Notes: generated from the sequence alone by a model not told the origin. 64,000 bases of DNA from an uncultured Helicobacteraceae bacterium (GCA_910578285.1 CAJTQL010000009.1:1685-65684), one strand, 5' to 3'; counted from the first letter of the stretch, positions 15,794-25,189 are shown. Numbers and translations are program-made.

Positions 15794-17030
15794 ATACAAG
15801 ATTACCCATTCTAATAGCTATCAAAAAGATATTAAGAAGCTAGACAAAGAAACAATAGCCCTCGTGGAGAATATTATTGATAGACTAGCAAATGGTGAAG
15901 TTTTAGAGCCAAAGTATCAAGACCATGCACTGAAAAGTTCTCCTTGTCATTCTGATGCTTTAGCTGAAGAATCTCAAAAATCCGATTGTCATACCAAAAT
16001 CCCATCTTGTCATTCTGAACCTGCGTTAGCAGGTGAAGAATCTAATCAGAATAGAGATGTTTCGGCTTCGCCTCAACATGACAAAGAAAAAATGCAACAT
16101 AACAAAACTAACCTTCACTATCCCAAAAATTCGCCCTATCATTCTAAAAATCCATTGTGTCATTCTAGTCCCCCATTTTGTCATTCTAAGCCTTCATCTT
16201 GTCATTCTGAGCGAAGCGAAGAATCTAATAGAGATATTTCGCTTGTTTCACAAGCTCAATATGACAAACCCTCTTATCATATTAAGCCTTTAGACAAAGT
16301 ATCCCAAGAAAACACTATCATCTTGACCCAAAATCAAATCGCATTTTCAAAATATCCAGCCTTTATTTATATGGTGAGCAACAAAAACAACACAACCCTT
16401 TATATCGGCGTTACAAGCAATTTACAAAAACGCATTTATGAACATAAAAATCATTTAGCAAAAGGTTTTAGTGATAAATATAATTGTGAAAAACTTGTGT
16501 ATTTTGAAAGCTTTGATAACATTAACCAAGCCATTGAGAGAGAAAAGTATCTCAAAGGTAAAAAGCGAGCGTTTAAGGAAAATCTGATAAATGCTATCAA
16601 TCCAAAATGGCTTGATTTGTATGATTATTTGTTTTGTCATTCTGAGGCTTTAGCCGAAGAATCTCATATTGTGGATTCTAACAAAGATATTTCGCTAACG
16701 CTCAATAGGACAAATAGCGGGGTTTGTCATTCCGCGACCTCCCCTTGTCATTCTGAACCTGCTTTAGCAGGTGAAGAATCTAACCCCTCTTGTCATACTA
16801 AGCCTTTAGGCGAAGTATCTTACAAATCCAACAGAGATATTTCGCATTTTTCAAATGCTCAATATGACAAAATGACCTCAACTCGTCATTCTGAGGCTTT
16901 AGCCGAAGAATCTCAAAAATCCGATTGTCATTCTAAAACCCCATCTTGTCATTCTGAGCGAAGCGAAGAATCTAATACAGATATTTCGCTTGTTTCACAA
17001 GCTCAATATGACAACAAAGGCAGAAAATGA
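15786..17030 (+). pseudogene. YafQ-like toxin interrupted by a repeat array carrying a GIY-YIG nuclease (open 414-residue chimera)
   Basis: Residues 1-49 (MAKYKITHSNSYQKDIKKLDKE...KYQDHALK) align with the intact toxin at 19986 up to KYKDHKLK. There the toxin stops and the frame runs on through a tandem repeat array. In the middle (nt 16350-16635) is a complete GIY-YIG/UPF0213-like nuclease: FIYMVSNKNNTTLYIG, RIYEHK, and the catalytic Glu in AIEREKYLKG. More repeats follow to a stop that overlaps hsdS (ATGA). The toxin's catalytic C-terminal third is absent on both sides. As a toxin it should be dead; the nuclease looks intact but has no own ATG at its N-terminus. Confidence 0.8.
15944..17014 (+). 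mobile_element. Palindromic repeat array enclosing a GIY-YIG nuclease (candidate mobile element)
   Basis: About fifteen copies or part-copies of TTGTCATTCTGA begin near 15944, 15987, 16008, 16136, 16159, 16178, 16199, 16274 (before the nuclease) and 16635, 16726, 16746, 16792, 16883, 16926 and 16946 (after it). A full unit has a left arm TTGTCATTCTGA-hairpin-GAAGAATCT and a right arm ending CTCAATATGACAA, an inverted version of the left. Hairpins vary (GGCTTTAGCC, CCTGCGTTAGCAGG, GCGAAGCG). The 70-bp units at 16198-16267 and 16945-17014 are nearly identical direct repeats on either side of the nuclease, as are 15953-16018 and 16886-16955. Confidence 0.7.
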
Positions 17031-18223
17031 ATAAAAACATTATAGCCGAAGGGACAACAATGGGCACAACAACGCACAATCATAAAGAACACACGACTGC
17101 AATTGCGCCATTCCATTCTGCTTTCTTCCAATCCCTCCATAAAGAGCAATGGCAAGAGGTCAGGTTGGGGGAAGTGGCGGAGATAAAAACAGATATTTGG
17201 AAGGTAGGAGGAGAACAGGAACAATATGTAGGGCTTGAACACATTGCAGCAGATTCTTTGAGATTGTGTGGCGTTGGTAATTCTAATGAAGTTAGCAGTA
17301 ACAAATATATTTTTAAAGAAGATGATATTCTTTTTGGGAAATTGAGACCTTATTTTAGAAAAATTATTAAAGCTAAATTTAAAGGTATTTGTTCCACTGA
17401 TATTTGGGTTATTAGAGCAAAACAAAATATAAACCAAACATTTTTATTTTATTTTTTTGCAAATAAAACTTTGATAGATTTATCATATTCTAGTTCTAAG
17501 GGGACAAGAATGCCCCGAGCAGATTGGAATTTTTTATCACAAACAACTTGGTTAATCCCGCCCCTTAAAGTCCAACAACAAATCGCGGAGATTCTAAGTA
17601 GTTTGGACGATAAGATAGACTTACTCCACCGCCAAAACAAAACTTTAGAATCCTTAAGCCTCACTCTCTTCCGCCATACCTTTATAGACAATCCTAAACG
17701 CAATGAGTGGGAAATGGGAAAATTGGGGGATTATGTGGATATTTCAAGTGGTAAATCTTTAAAAAGGGAATACTTTAAAGAAGATGGAAAATATGATATT
17801 CTAGGCGCAAATGGAATAATTGGGAGAAGCGATAAATATCTATATGATGAAACATTGATTTATACAGGCAGGGTTGGAACTCTTGGTAAAATATTTATTA
17901 TTGATTTTCCCAAAAAAGTATGGCTTTCTGATAATACTCTCATAATAAAACCAAAGAAACAATACTTATATTTCATATATTTTTTATCACAAGATTTGAA
18001 ATTAGAGAACTATGATGTCGGTAGCACACAACCGCTCATACGACAAGGTGATTTGCTCAAAATAGAAATCGTAAAACCTAACGACAAACTAATCTTAGAG
18101 TTTGAAAATATGGCTAAAGGATTTTTTGATAAAATCCACAATAATGCTAAGCAGATTCAGAATCTGCAATCAATGCGGGATATGCTTTTAGCAAAAATTT
18201 TAAATGAAAAAATGGAGGTGTGA
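17027..18223 (+). CDS. hsdS: Type I R-M specificity subunit HsdS
   Basis: 398 residues with two target-recognition domains (starting EVRLGEVAEIKTD and EWEMGKLGDYVDISSGKSL), each closed by a conserved helix (PPLKVQQQIAEILSSLDDKIDLLHRQNKTLESLS and the C-terminal IHNNAKQIQNLQSMRDMLLAKIL). It dictates the bipartite sequence recognised by HsdM/HsdR. The first 40 residues (to FFQSLHKEQW) are atypical; the ATG at 17060 is an alternative start. Its ATG overlaps the stop of the repeat-array ORF, so the array is probably co-transcribed. Confidence 0.93.
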   Translation: MNKNIIAEGTTMGTTTHNHKEHTTAIAPFHSAFFQSLHKEQWQEVRLGEVAEIKTDIWKVGGEQEQYVGLEHIAADSLRLCGVGNSNEVSSNKYIFKEDDILFGKLRPYFRKIIKAKFKGICSTDIWVIRAKQNINQTFLFYFFANKTLIDLSYSSSKGTRMPRADWNFLSQTTWLIPPLKVQQQIAEILSSLDDKIDLLHRQNKTLESLSLTLFRHTFIDNPKRNEWEMGKLGDYVDISSGKSLKREYFKEDGKYDILGANGIIGRSDKYLYDETLIYTGRVGTLGKIFIIDFPKKVWLSDNTLIIKPKKQYLYFIYFLSQDLKLENYDVGSTQPLIRQGDLLKIEIVKPNDKLILEFENMAKGFFDKIHNNAKQIQNLQSMRDMLLAKILNEKMEV

Positions 18224-18224
18224 A

Positions 18225-19763
18225 GTGAAAATCATAAAAATGAAATTGAAAAATTTTAGAAGTTATCAAAATGAAATAGAAATTGATTTTGAAAACATAA
18301 CCGCTTTTGTGGGTAAAAATGATGTCGGAAAATCTACAATTTTAGAAGCGTTAGATATTTTTCTAAATGGAGGAGTTATAAAGCTTGACAAAAATGACAT
18401 CAATAAACAAAATGAAGAAAATGATAAAGAAATACAGATTTCTGTAATATTTGAGAATATTCCAGATTCCATAATATTAGACGAAACTAATCCAACAAAC
18501 CTTAAAGATGAATATTTGCTCAATAAAGATGGAAAATTAGAAATTATTAAAAAATACCAGAATGGCAAAGAAAAAGAAAAAGTATTTCTCAAAGTTTATC
18601 ACCCAACTAATCCCAATTGTCGCGATTTATTATATAAAAAAGTCAATGAGTTGCAAAAAATAGTAACGGACAGAAATATTAATTGCCAAGATAAAACTAA
18701 AAAAGCGGAGCTTAGGAAAGCAATTAGAGATGATTGTGATGATTTAGCTTTGAAAGATATTGAATTAGAGCTAAATAAAGAAGATGCAAAAAATATATGG
18801 GAACAGCTGCAAGAATATATGCCTTTGTATGCTCTTTTTCAAAGTGATAGAAGCAATGATGATGGCGATAATGAGATTCAAGACCCTATAAAATTTGCGA
18901 TAAAAGAGGTTTTAAAAGATAATGAAATTTCTATAACTTTAAAAACAATTGCAGAAAAAATAACAAATGAATTGCAAAAAGTTACAAATACTACTCTTGA
19001 AAAGCTAAAAGAAATGAATCCCGCTATTGCCCAGAGTTTAAACCCAAATATTCCAAGTGCAGAACAATTAAAATGGGCTGATGTATTTAAAAATATATCT
19101 ATTGTGGGGGATAAAGATATTCCAATTAATAAAAGAGGTAGTGGAGTAAAAAGATTAATTTTATTAAATTTTTTTAGAGCTGAAGTAGAGAGGAAAAAAG
19201 ATAGAGTAAGCAAACAAAATATTATTTATGCAATTGAAGAACCCGAAACATCACAACATCAAGAACATCAAAGATTATTAATAGAATCCCTTGTGCAATT
19301 ATCCAAACAAAATGGAATTCAAGTTGTATTAACAACACATAGCCCTACAATCGTGAAAGGGTTAGATTTTGATAAGTTAAGAGTGGTAAAAAATGGAAAC
19401 GATGGAGAGAAGCAAATTGTTAAAATTGATAAAGCAAGTCTACCTATCCCATCTTTAAATGAGGTTAATTTCTTAGCCTTTGGAGAAGCTGATGAAGAAT
19501 ATCATAATGAGCTGTATGGATATATTGAAAAAGAAGAAATGATAGAAAAATATAAAGATACTACAACAGATAAAAGAGAATATAGTAAAATCGGTAAGAA
19601 TAAATGCAAAAATACGCAAACAATAACAATAACAGAATATATAAGACATCAAATTCATCATCCAGAAAATGAACTTAATATAAGATTTACAAAGGACGAA
19701 TTACATCAATCAATTGAGAAAATGCGAGATTTTATAAAAAATCGCATAAAGCAAGAAAGCTAG
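18225..19763 (+). CDS. OLD-like AAA/ABC-type ATPase with C-terminal HEPN-like motif
   Basis: 512 residues from a GTG start with GGAGG 6 bp upstream. SMC/RecF-like head: Walker A GKNDVGKS (30-37), Walker B IIYAIEEPETSQHQEH, and H-loop VVLTTHSPTIV, separated by coiled-coil-like charged sequence. No TOPRIM acids are evident. The last 45 residues hold EYIRHQIHHPEN; R474-x4-H479 fits the RX4-6H motif of HEPN RNases. R-M-linked ATPase genes (rlo) are known in Campylobacter hsd loci. I infer an accessory defence or abortive-infection effector; the HEPN call is tentative. Confidence 0.75.
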   Translation: MKIIKMKLKNFRSYQNEIEIDFENITAFVGKNDVGKSTILEALDIFLNGGVIKLDKNDINKQNEENDKEIQISVIFENIPDSIILDETNPTNLKDEYLLNKDGKLEIIKKYQNGKEKEKVFLKVYHPTNPNCRDLLYKKVNELQKIVTDRNINCQDKTKKAELRKAIRDDCDDLALKDIELELNKEDAKNIWEQLQEYMPLYALFQSDRSNDDGDNEIQDPIKFAIKEVLKDNEISITLKTIAEKITNELQKVTNTTLEKLKEMNPAIAQSLNPNIPSAEQLKWADVFKNISIVGDKDIPINKRGSGVKRLILLNFFRAEVERKKDRVSKQNIIYAIEEPETSQHQEHQRLLIESLVQLSKQNGIQVVLTTHSPTIVKGLDFDKLRVVKNGNDGEKQIVKIDKASLPIPSLNEVNFLAFGEADEEYHNELYGYIEKEEMIEKYKDTTTDKREYSKIGKNKCKNTQTITITEYIRHQIHHPENELNIRFTKDELHQSIEKMRDFIKNRIKQES

Positions 19764-19764
19764 A

Positions 19765-19770
19765 TATAAT
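19765..19770 (+). promoter_or_regulatory. Probable -10 box of TA module 3
   Basis: TATAAT overlaps the end of the ATPase gene, 20 bp before the antitoxin ATG, giving the TA pair (and perhaps hsdR) its own promoter. Confidence 0.4.
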
Positions 19771-19789
19771 AAACACAAAGGAGCAAACA

Positions 19790-20002
19790 ATGACGCTTAT
19801 CATCAAAAATGCCAATAAGGACTTTGCAGAGGCGGTCAGGACTATGGCAAAGGCTTGTGATTCTATGATAGAAATCACCGAGCAAAAAGAGCCCAGCGAT
19901 GAGCTTTTGGAAGCCATTAGAGAAGTGCGAAATGGAGAAGTAGAGCGATATGAAAGCTTTGAGGATTTCAAAAAGGCAATGCTAGATGAAGTATCGCATT
20001 GA
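19790..20002 (+). CDS. Antitoxin of TA module 3
   Basis: 70-residue acidic protein (MTLIIKNANKDFAEAVRTMAKACDSMIEITEQ...SFEDFKKAMLDEVSH). It overlaps the toxin by 17 bp and shares its N-terminus with the antitoxin at 15572. The IREVRNGEVERYESFEDFKKAM tail is typical of antitoxins that wrap YafQ/RelE toxins. Confidence 0.8.
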   Translation: MTLIIKNANKDFAEAVRTMAKACDSMIEITEQKEPSDELLEAIREVRNGEVERYESFEDFKKAMLDEVSH

Positions 20003-20261
20003 ACATTCCAAACGATTCAAAAAGGCACTCAAAAAACTTTGCCTTGATGATGTGAAACTTGTTTTGCATATTGTTGGCAAGATTGCCAATGATGAGCCTT
20101 TGGATTCCAAATATAAAGACCATAAGCTTAAGGGGAATCTTGAGGATTTTCGCGAATGCCATATTAAGCCAGACTTGCTGCTAATCTACCAAAAGCAAGA
20201 GGATATTTTAATTCTTACTTGTATCTCTGTGGGTAACCATAGCACACTTTTTAAATCCTAA
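19986..20261 (+). CDS. YafQ/RelE-family toxin (TA module 3)
   Basis: 91 residues: MKYRIEHSKRFKKALKKL, then KYKDHKLKGNLEDFRECHIKPDLLLIYQ and a C-terminal ILILTCISVGNHSTLF. The order DHKLKG, ECHIKPDLLLIY and the late His is the YafQ-type mRNA-interferase layout (HxxxH and late catalytic His). It is the intact reference copy of the toxin broken at 15786. It lies 9 bp before hsdR. Confidence 0.88.
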   Translation: MKYRIEHSKRFKKALKKLCLDDVKLVLHIVGKIANDEPLDSKYKDHKLKGNLEDFRECHIKPDLLLIYQKQEDILILTCISVGNHSTLFKS

Positions 20262-20270
20262 GGAAAAACA

Positions 20271-23200
20271 ATGCAAGAACCTCAAAAGCTTGATGAAAAT
20301 GCAGTAGAATCCCTACTCTTGCAAAGTTTAACAAACGCAGGATATGACTACAAAAGCGGCAAGGAATTAGAGCGCAAAAGCGAGGAGTGGATACTTGAGG
20401 GCACATTTAAAGAGGCGGTGCGGAGGATTAACTTTGCGGATTCCAAACCTTGCAATCTTAACCTAAGTTATAAAATCCAAGAGCAGCTTATAAGCGAGGC
20501 ATTGGCTAGACTTAAAGCCCTTGAAAATGAGGAGCTTTTAGAAGCAAATGCGAAATGCCACGCTTATCTTACGCAGGGTATCCCGCTTGAAGTGCTACTT
20601 GATGGTGAAATGCGAGGCATTCTCTTGCAAGTGCTAGATTTTGAAAACCCGCAAAACAATCACTTTTTGTGTGCTAATCAACTCCATTTTGAATCTAAAA
20701 TGCCCAAACGCCCTGATGTTATGCTCTTTGTCAATGGCTTACCCTTAGTGGTGTGTGAGCTTAAAAATCCTCTAAATCCAAATGCTACCTTGCAAAACGC
20801 CTATCATCAGATTCAAACTTACAAGGCGCAGATTCCTATGCTTTTTATCTCCAATGCGCTATGTATGGTAAGCGATGGGCTAAATAGCAAGGTGGGGAGC
20901 TTGAGTGCGGACTTCACACGCTTTATGGTGTGGAAAGACGAGGATAAAACCAATACGCAAATGCCCCAAATACCTGATGTATTAAAGCCTCACAATCTTT
21001 TGGAATTTACGCGCTTTTTTATCTTCTTTGAAAAAGAGACTTTTTATGATAAAGCAGGCTTATCCACGACAAAAATCAACAAAAAAATCGCTGCCTATCA
21101 TCAGTACTATGCGGTGCAAAAGGCAATAGAATCCGCTAGAAGCGCAATGAATGGAGACAAAAGAGGAGGGGTGCTCTGGCACACGCAAGGGAGTGGCAAA
21201 AGTCTCACAATGGTATTTTTCAGCGCAAAGGCGATTGCGAGCTTTGCCAACCCCACGCTTTTACTCATCACCGATAGAAACGACCTTGACGAGCAGCTTT
21301 TTGGCACTTTTGCTAGAGCAAAGGAGCTTTTACGCACAGAGCCAATCCTTGCAACGAGTACACAGGACTTAAAAGCAAAGCTTAAAAGGGCAAGTGGAGG
21401 AATTGTCTTTAGCACGATTCAAAAATTTAGAAGCGAAAAAGAAAGCTTTGAATGCTTAAGCAAGAGGGAAAATATCCTCGTGCTATGTGATGAAGCCCAC
21501 AGAAGCCAATATGGCTTTGAAGCGCGACTTGATGAGGAGGCGCAACTCCGCTATGGCTATGCAAAATATTTGCGAGACGCGCTGCCAAATGCGACTTATC
21601 TAGGCTTTAGCGGCACGCCGATTGAAAAGGCAGACGCCGACACGCGGCGCGTGTTTGGAGAATATATTGATATTTATGATATTGCAAGAGCGGTAGAGGA
21701 TAAGGCGACTTTGCCAATTTATTATGAAAGCAGGTTAGCTAAAATTGCTTTAAGTGCAGAGGGGCAAGAGATTTTAAGCGCGCTAGATTCTAAACTAAGC
21801 AAAAGTGAGGAGCAAGAGAAAATCAACGCCAAAGCCACGAGGTTATGCGAGATTGTCGGGGCAAAGGATAGACTACAAACTATCGCAAAGGATATTTTAG
21901 AGCATTTTACACAGCGACAGAAGATTTTGCAAGGCAAGGCGATGATTGTTTGTATGAGCCGAGAAATCGCAGTGTCTTTATATGAGCAAATCGTGCATTT
22001 AAATCCCTCGTGGCATAATGAGGATTCCACAAAGGGTAAAATCAAAGTGATTATCACCGCAAAGAGCGATGATGGAGAAAAAATAAGCAAACACCACACG
22101 AGCAAGGCGCAAAGAAGCGAAATCGCTAAAAGGCTTAAAAGCATTGATGATGAGCTACAAATGGTTATTGTGTGCGATATGTGGCTCACAGGCTTTGATG
22201 TGCCACCCCTACATACGCTTTATATGGATAAATTCCTAAGCGGACATAACCTTATGCAAGCCATAGCGAGGGTAAATCGCGTGTATAAAGACAAACCGGC
22301 GGGGCTAGTGGTGGATTATTTAGGAATTGCCAATGAACTAAAAAATGCACTAGAATTTTACACTCAAAGCGGAGGCAAGGGCGCGTTTATACAAGAGAAA
22401 GCAAAAATCATAGAAAAAATGCAAGAAAACTATGAAATTACCGCGCAAATGCTGCAAGGAATCAACTATTTGCAGTATTTTACGCTTAACGCACAAGAAA
22501 AACTTCAGTTTATCGCCCAAGTTTTAGAATGTATCCTAGCCCAAGAAAATGGCAAAAAGCGATTTTTAGATAATACAACAAGGCTTTTAAAATCCTATGC
22601 AATGGCTCTGCCTTGCGAGGAAGCGGAGAAAATCGCAAAAGATGTGGCGTTTTTTGACCTCATCAAAAGGACTTTGCAAAAATACGAAAGAGAGGAGGAG
22701 GGAAAATCTCTTGTGCCACAAAGCGCAATTAGGCAAATTATTAATGACGCGATTGTGAGTGAGGGGGTAGTGAAACTTTTAGATAGCGCAGGGATTGCAA
22801 AGCCAAACCTCTCTATCCTTTCAGAGGAGTTTTTAAGCGAGCTTGCCTCCCATAAACACAAAAACCTTGCCTTGCAGACTTTGCAAAAGCTTTTAAATGA
22901 TGAACTAAGTGCGCGTCTTAGCTCTGCACTTTCTGCAAAAAGCTTGATAGAGCGACTGCAAAAGACAATGCAAAAATATCAAAACAACCTCCTTAGTGTA
23001 GCAGAAGCCATAGAGGAGCTGATTGCCCTAGGCAAAGAACTCGTTGCGAGTGATATGCAGAGGCAGGAAATGGGATTAAAAGACTATGAATATGCCTTTT
23101 ATGAAGCGATTGCCAAAAATGAAAGTGCAAAAGAAGTGATGAGTAAAAATGAGCTAAAAGAACTTGCCATAGCGATTTTTCAAACTCTCAAGCAAAATGT

Positions 23201-23357
23201 TAGCTTAGATTGGCAGCATAAAGAAAGTGTGCGAGCAAAGCTTCGTGTGGCAGTTAAAAGGGTGCTGCAAAAATATGGCTATCCGCCTGATATGCAAAAA
23301 CTTGCAGTGGATAGAGTCATAGAACAAGCCGAGCTTGTGGCAACAGATTTGATATAA
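20271..23357 (+). CDS. hsdR: Type I R-M restriction subunit HsdR
   Basis: 1028 residues, normal HsdR length. Nuclease domain with Asp149 (RPDVMLF) and Glu163-x-Lys165 (CELK); SF2 translocase with Walker A HTQGSGKS, DEAH box CDEAHRSQYG, motif III FSGTPI and motif VI QAIARVNRVY; helical C-terminus for HsdM contact. It completes the type I complex and should translocate and cut unmodified DNA. It is separated from hsdM/hsdS by the ATPase and TA genes. Confidence 0.95.
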   Translation: MQEPQKLDENAVESLLLQSLTNAGYDYKSGKELERKSEEWILEGTFKEAVRRINFADSKPCNLNLSYKIQEQLISEALARLKALENEELLEANAKCHAYLTQGIPLEVLLDGEMRGILLQVLDFENPQNNHFLCANQLHFESKMPKRPDVMLFVNGLPLVVCELKNPLNPNATLQNAYHQIQTYKAQIPMLFISNALCMVSDGLNSKVGSLSADFTRFMVWKDEDKTNTQMPQIPDVLKPHNLLEFTRFFIFFEKETFYDKAGLSTTKINKKIAAYHQYYAVQKAIESARSAMNGDKRGGVLWHTQGSGKSLTMVFFSAKAIASFANPTLLLITDRNDLDEQLFGTFARAKELLRTEPILATSTQDLKAKLKRASGGIVFSTIQKFRSEKESFECLSKRENILVLCDEAHRSQYGFEARLDEEAQLRYGYAKYLRDALPNATYLGFSGTPIEKADADTRRVFGEYIDIYDIARAVEDKATLPIYYESRLAKIALSAEGQEILSALDSKLSKSEEQEKINAKATRLCEIVGAKDRLQTIAKDILEHFTQRQKILQGKAMIVCMSREIAVSLYEQIVHLNPSWHNEDSTKGKIKVIITAKSDDGEKISKHHTSKAQRSEIAKRLKSIDDELQMVIVCDMWLTGFDVPPLHTLYMDKFLSGHNLMQAIARVNRVYKDKPAGLVVDYLGIANELKNALEFYTQSGGKGAFIQEKAKIIEKMQENYEITAQMLQGINYLQYFTLNAQEKLQFIAQVLECILAQENGKKRFLDNTTRLLKSYAMALPCEEAEKIAKDVAFFDLIKRTLQKYEREEEGKSLVPQSAIRQIINDAIVSEGVVKLLDSAGIAKPNLSILSEEFLSELASHKHKNLALQTLQKLLNDELSARLSSALSAKSLIERLQKTMQKYQNNLLSVAEAIEELIALGKELVASDMQRQEMGLKDYEYAFYEAIAKNESAKEVMSKNELKELAIAIFQTLKQNVSLDWQHKESVRAKLRVAVKRVLQKYGYPPDMQKLAVDRVIEQAELVATDLI

Positions 23358-23368
23358 GGAGAAACAGC

Positions 23369-24019
23369 ATGAAAAATGGAATTGCGCCTAATCCAAATAA
23401 TCCCTTTCCCGTGCAGGGGGTTTCGTATGTTACATACATCAAACCGACACTCAAGAATCCTAATATTATCGTGGATGATTTCACGTATATTAGCGATTCG
23501 GATTTTGAGAATCATGTAACACATCTCTATGATTTTAATGGTGATAAGCTCATCATTGGCAAATTTTGCCAAATCGCTGCGGGTGTGGAGTTTATTATGA
23601 ATGGCGCAAATCATCAAATGAATGCCGTTAGTACTTTTCCTTTTTATATCTTTGAAGGTTGGGATATGGAAGCGCCCTCGCCTAGCGATTTGCCCTTAAG
23701 AGGCGACACAATCATTGGTAATGATGTGTGGATTGGGCAAAATGCCACGATTTTGCCCGGTGTGCGCATTGGCGATGGCGCGATTATCGGCGCAAATGCT
23801 GTTGTGGCAAGCGATGTCGCGCCTTATAGTATTGTGGTGGGGAATCCTTGCAGAATTATCAAAAAGCGATTTGATGAGGAGCTGATTTCACTTTTGCTTG
23901 AGTTTAAATGGTGGGATAAAAGCATAGCAGAGATTCAAAATCTAATCCCACTTCTTACTTGCAGCGACTTACAAAGGGTGAAAAAGGAAATAAAAGAGAA
24001 GTTAAGCAGAAATGGATAA
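23369..24019 (+). CDS. Xenobiotic O-acetyltransferase, Vat/CatB family
   Basis: 216 residues, left-handed beta-helix. Hexapeptide repeats (IIGNDVWIGQNATILPGVRIGDGAIIGANAVVASDV) and the catalytic His82 in NGANHQMNAVSTFPF define the Vat/CatB group, which acetylates streptogramin A or chloramphenicol. Function here is family-based; substrate unproven. It follows hsdR by 11 bp and so may share its transcript. Confidence 0.87.
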   Translation: MKNGIAPNPNNPFPVQGVSYVTYIKPTLKNPNIIVDDFTYISDSDFENHVTHLYDFNGDKLIIGKFCQIAAGVEFIMNGANHQMNAVSTFPFYIFEGWDMEAPSPSDLPLRGDTIIGNDVWIGQNATILPGVRIGDGAIIGANAVVASDVAPYSIVVGNPCRIIKKRFDEELISLLLEFKWWDKSIAEIQNLIPLLTCSDLQRVKKEIKEKLSRNG

Positions 24020-24030
24020 GGTGATTTTGA

Positions 24031-24066
24031 TATAATCAAATTTGCGAGTTCATAAGCTCAAATTTG
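24031..24066 (+). promoter_or_regulatory. Promoter and inverted repeat before the HAD phosphatase
   Basis: TATAAT (24031-24036) is followed directly by CAAATTTGCGAG and CTCAAATTTG, an imperfect hairpin around the expected transcription start. Could be an operator or a 5'-UTR stem. Confidence 0.4.
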
Positions 24067-24106
24067 AAAGATTCTAAGATTTTGCAAGGATTAAATAAGG
24101 ATTCTA

Positions 24107-24727
24107 ATGATAAATATCCTCTTTGATATGGACGGGACGCTGCTTGATAGCGAGGATTCTATTTGTGAAGCAGTCAATGAAATAAGGGTAGAGAGAAGCC
24201 TCCTGCCGCTACCAAAACAAATGATAAAAAACGCAATCCACACGCCTGAAGTGAATTGCGCAAAGCTTTTTTATGAGATAGAGCATTTCGCGCACAAAAG
24301 TTACAAAGTCGGCTTTGAGCGCTACTTCACAAAACATTATGAACGCGCAGTGCTATTTGCGGGTGTGAAAGAAATGCTCGAATCTCTTAAGCAAAATGGC
24401 TATTTTTTAGCCCTCGCTTCTAATGCCCCACATAACACGCTTAAGCCGATTTTGCAAAGGCATAATATCGTGCAGTTTTTTGATGAAGTCATCGGTACGA
24501 ATGAAAAGATAGAATCCAAGCCACACCCTATGATGATTGAGCTTATCTTGCGCAATGCCCCTTTTAGCAAAAGCGTCTTTGTGGGAAATTGCGCTAAAGA
24601 TGAGGGCGCAGCAAAGAATGCGGGGATTGCTTATTTAAGCGCAAAATGGGGCGAGGAAGCCCTAGAAGCAAACGAATTTAGCAATGCAAAAGAGCTTGTA
24701 GAGAAGATTCAAAAGTATGCAAACTAA
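24107..24727 (+). CDS. HAD-superfamily phosphatase (phosphoglycolate-phosphatase-like)
   Basis: 206 residues. HAD motif I DMDGTLLDS (residues 8-16), motif II ALASNAP, Lys in ESKPHP, and motif IV VGNCAKDEGAAKNAG. The helical cap between motifs I and II marks subfamily I, as in Gph-type phosphatases. Probably housekeeping hydrolysis of a small phosphate ester. Single-gene unit with a terminator 17 bp downstream. Confidence 0.88.
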   Translation: MINILFDMDGTLLDSEDSICEAVNEIRVERSLLPLPKQMIKNAIHTPEVNCAKLFYEIEHFAHKSYKVGFERYFTKHYERAVLFAGVKEMLESLKQNGYFLALASNAPHNTLKPILQRHNIVQFFDEVIGTNEKIESKPHPMMIELILRNAPFSKSVFVGNCAKDEGAAKNAGIAYLSAKWGEEALEANEFSNAKELVEKIQKYAN

Positions 24728-24744
24728 GTGAAGTTTAATAAGAC

Positions 24745-24766
24745 GCAAAAGGCAGTTTTGCTTTTT
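24745..24766 (+). terminator. Rho-independent terminator
   Basis: GCAAAA and TTTTGC stem with a 5-nt loop, followed by TTTTT, just after the HAD gene. Confidence 0.65.
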
Positions 24767-25189
24767 GTAGCCTAGAAATTTCGGGCAAGAAACATCTCTA
24801 TTCAAAGAAACTTTGTTGTCTTTTAAATTATGCTTTGTTATCATGATTTTACCTTGTCTCTACATACCACGAGAGCAGAATCAAAATCCCCTCTCTCATC
24901 ATCGCAAGATGTACATTAGTGAGCAAAACTTCGGAACGCAAAATATCTTTAAGTTGCAAATATACAACCAATAAAATTCATAACTTTTTTGGTTAGGGGC
25001 TTGGTATAAAAAGCACAATCGCTTGCGGGAAGTGCGCTATCATCAAAAAGCATGAGACGACTAAACCAACCATTTATCTGGTGGGTACAGCTCCATTGAT
25101 TCTTGTTAAAGAAGAAATATCATAATCACAATATGTCTTTTGATATTCGGATTTGCGCTGAATCCCTCAAGTGCTACAAAATTATACTA
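24767..25189. other. Gene-free stretch
   Basis: No convincing gene on either strand and many stops in all frames. The sequence has the look of degraded coding DNA on the minus strand, but no family can be named. Confidence 0.4.

Noticed and set aside
15944..17014. CRISPR-like appearance of the regularly recurring TTGTCATTCTGA units
   Set aside because: Spacing is irregular (about 20-120 bp), units are internally palindromic and variable, the stretch is one open frame, and no cas genes are present.
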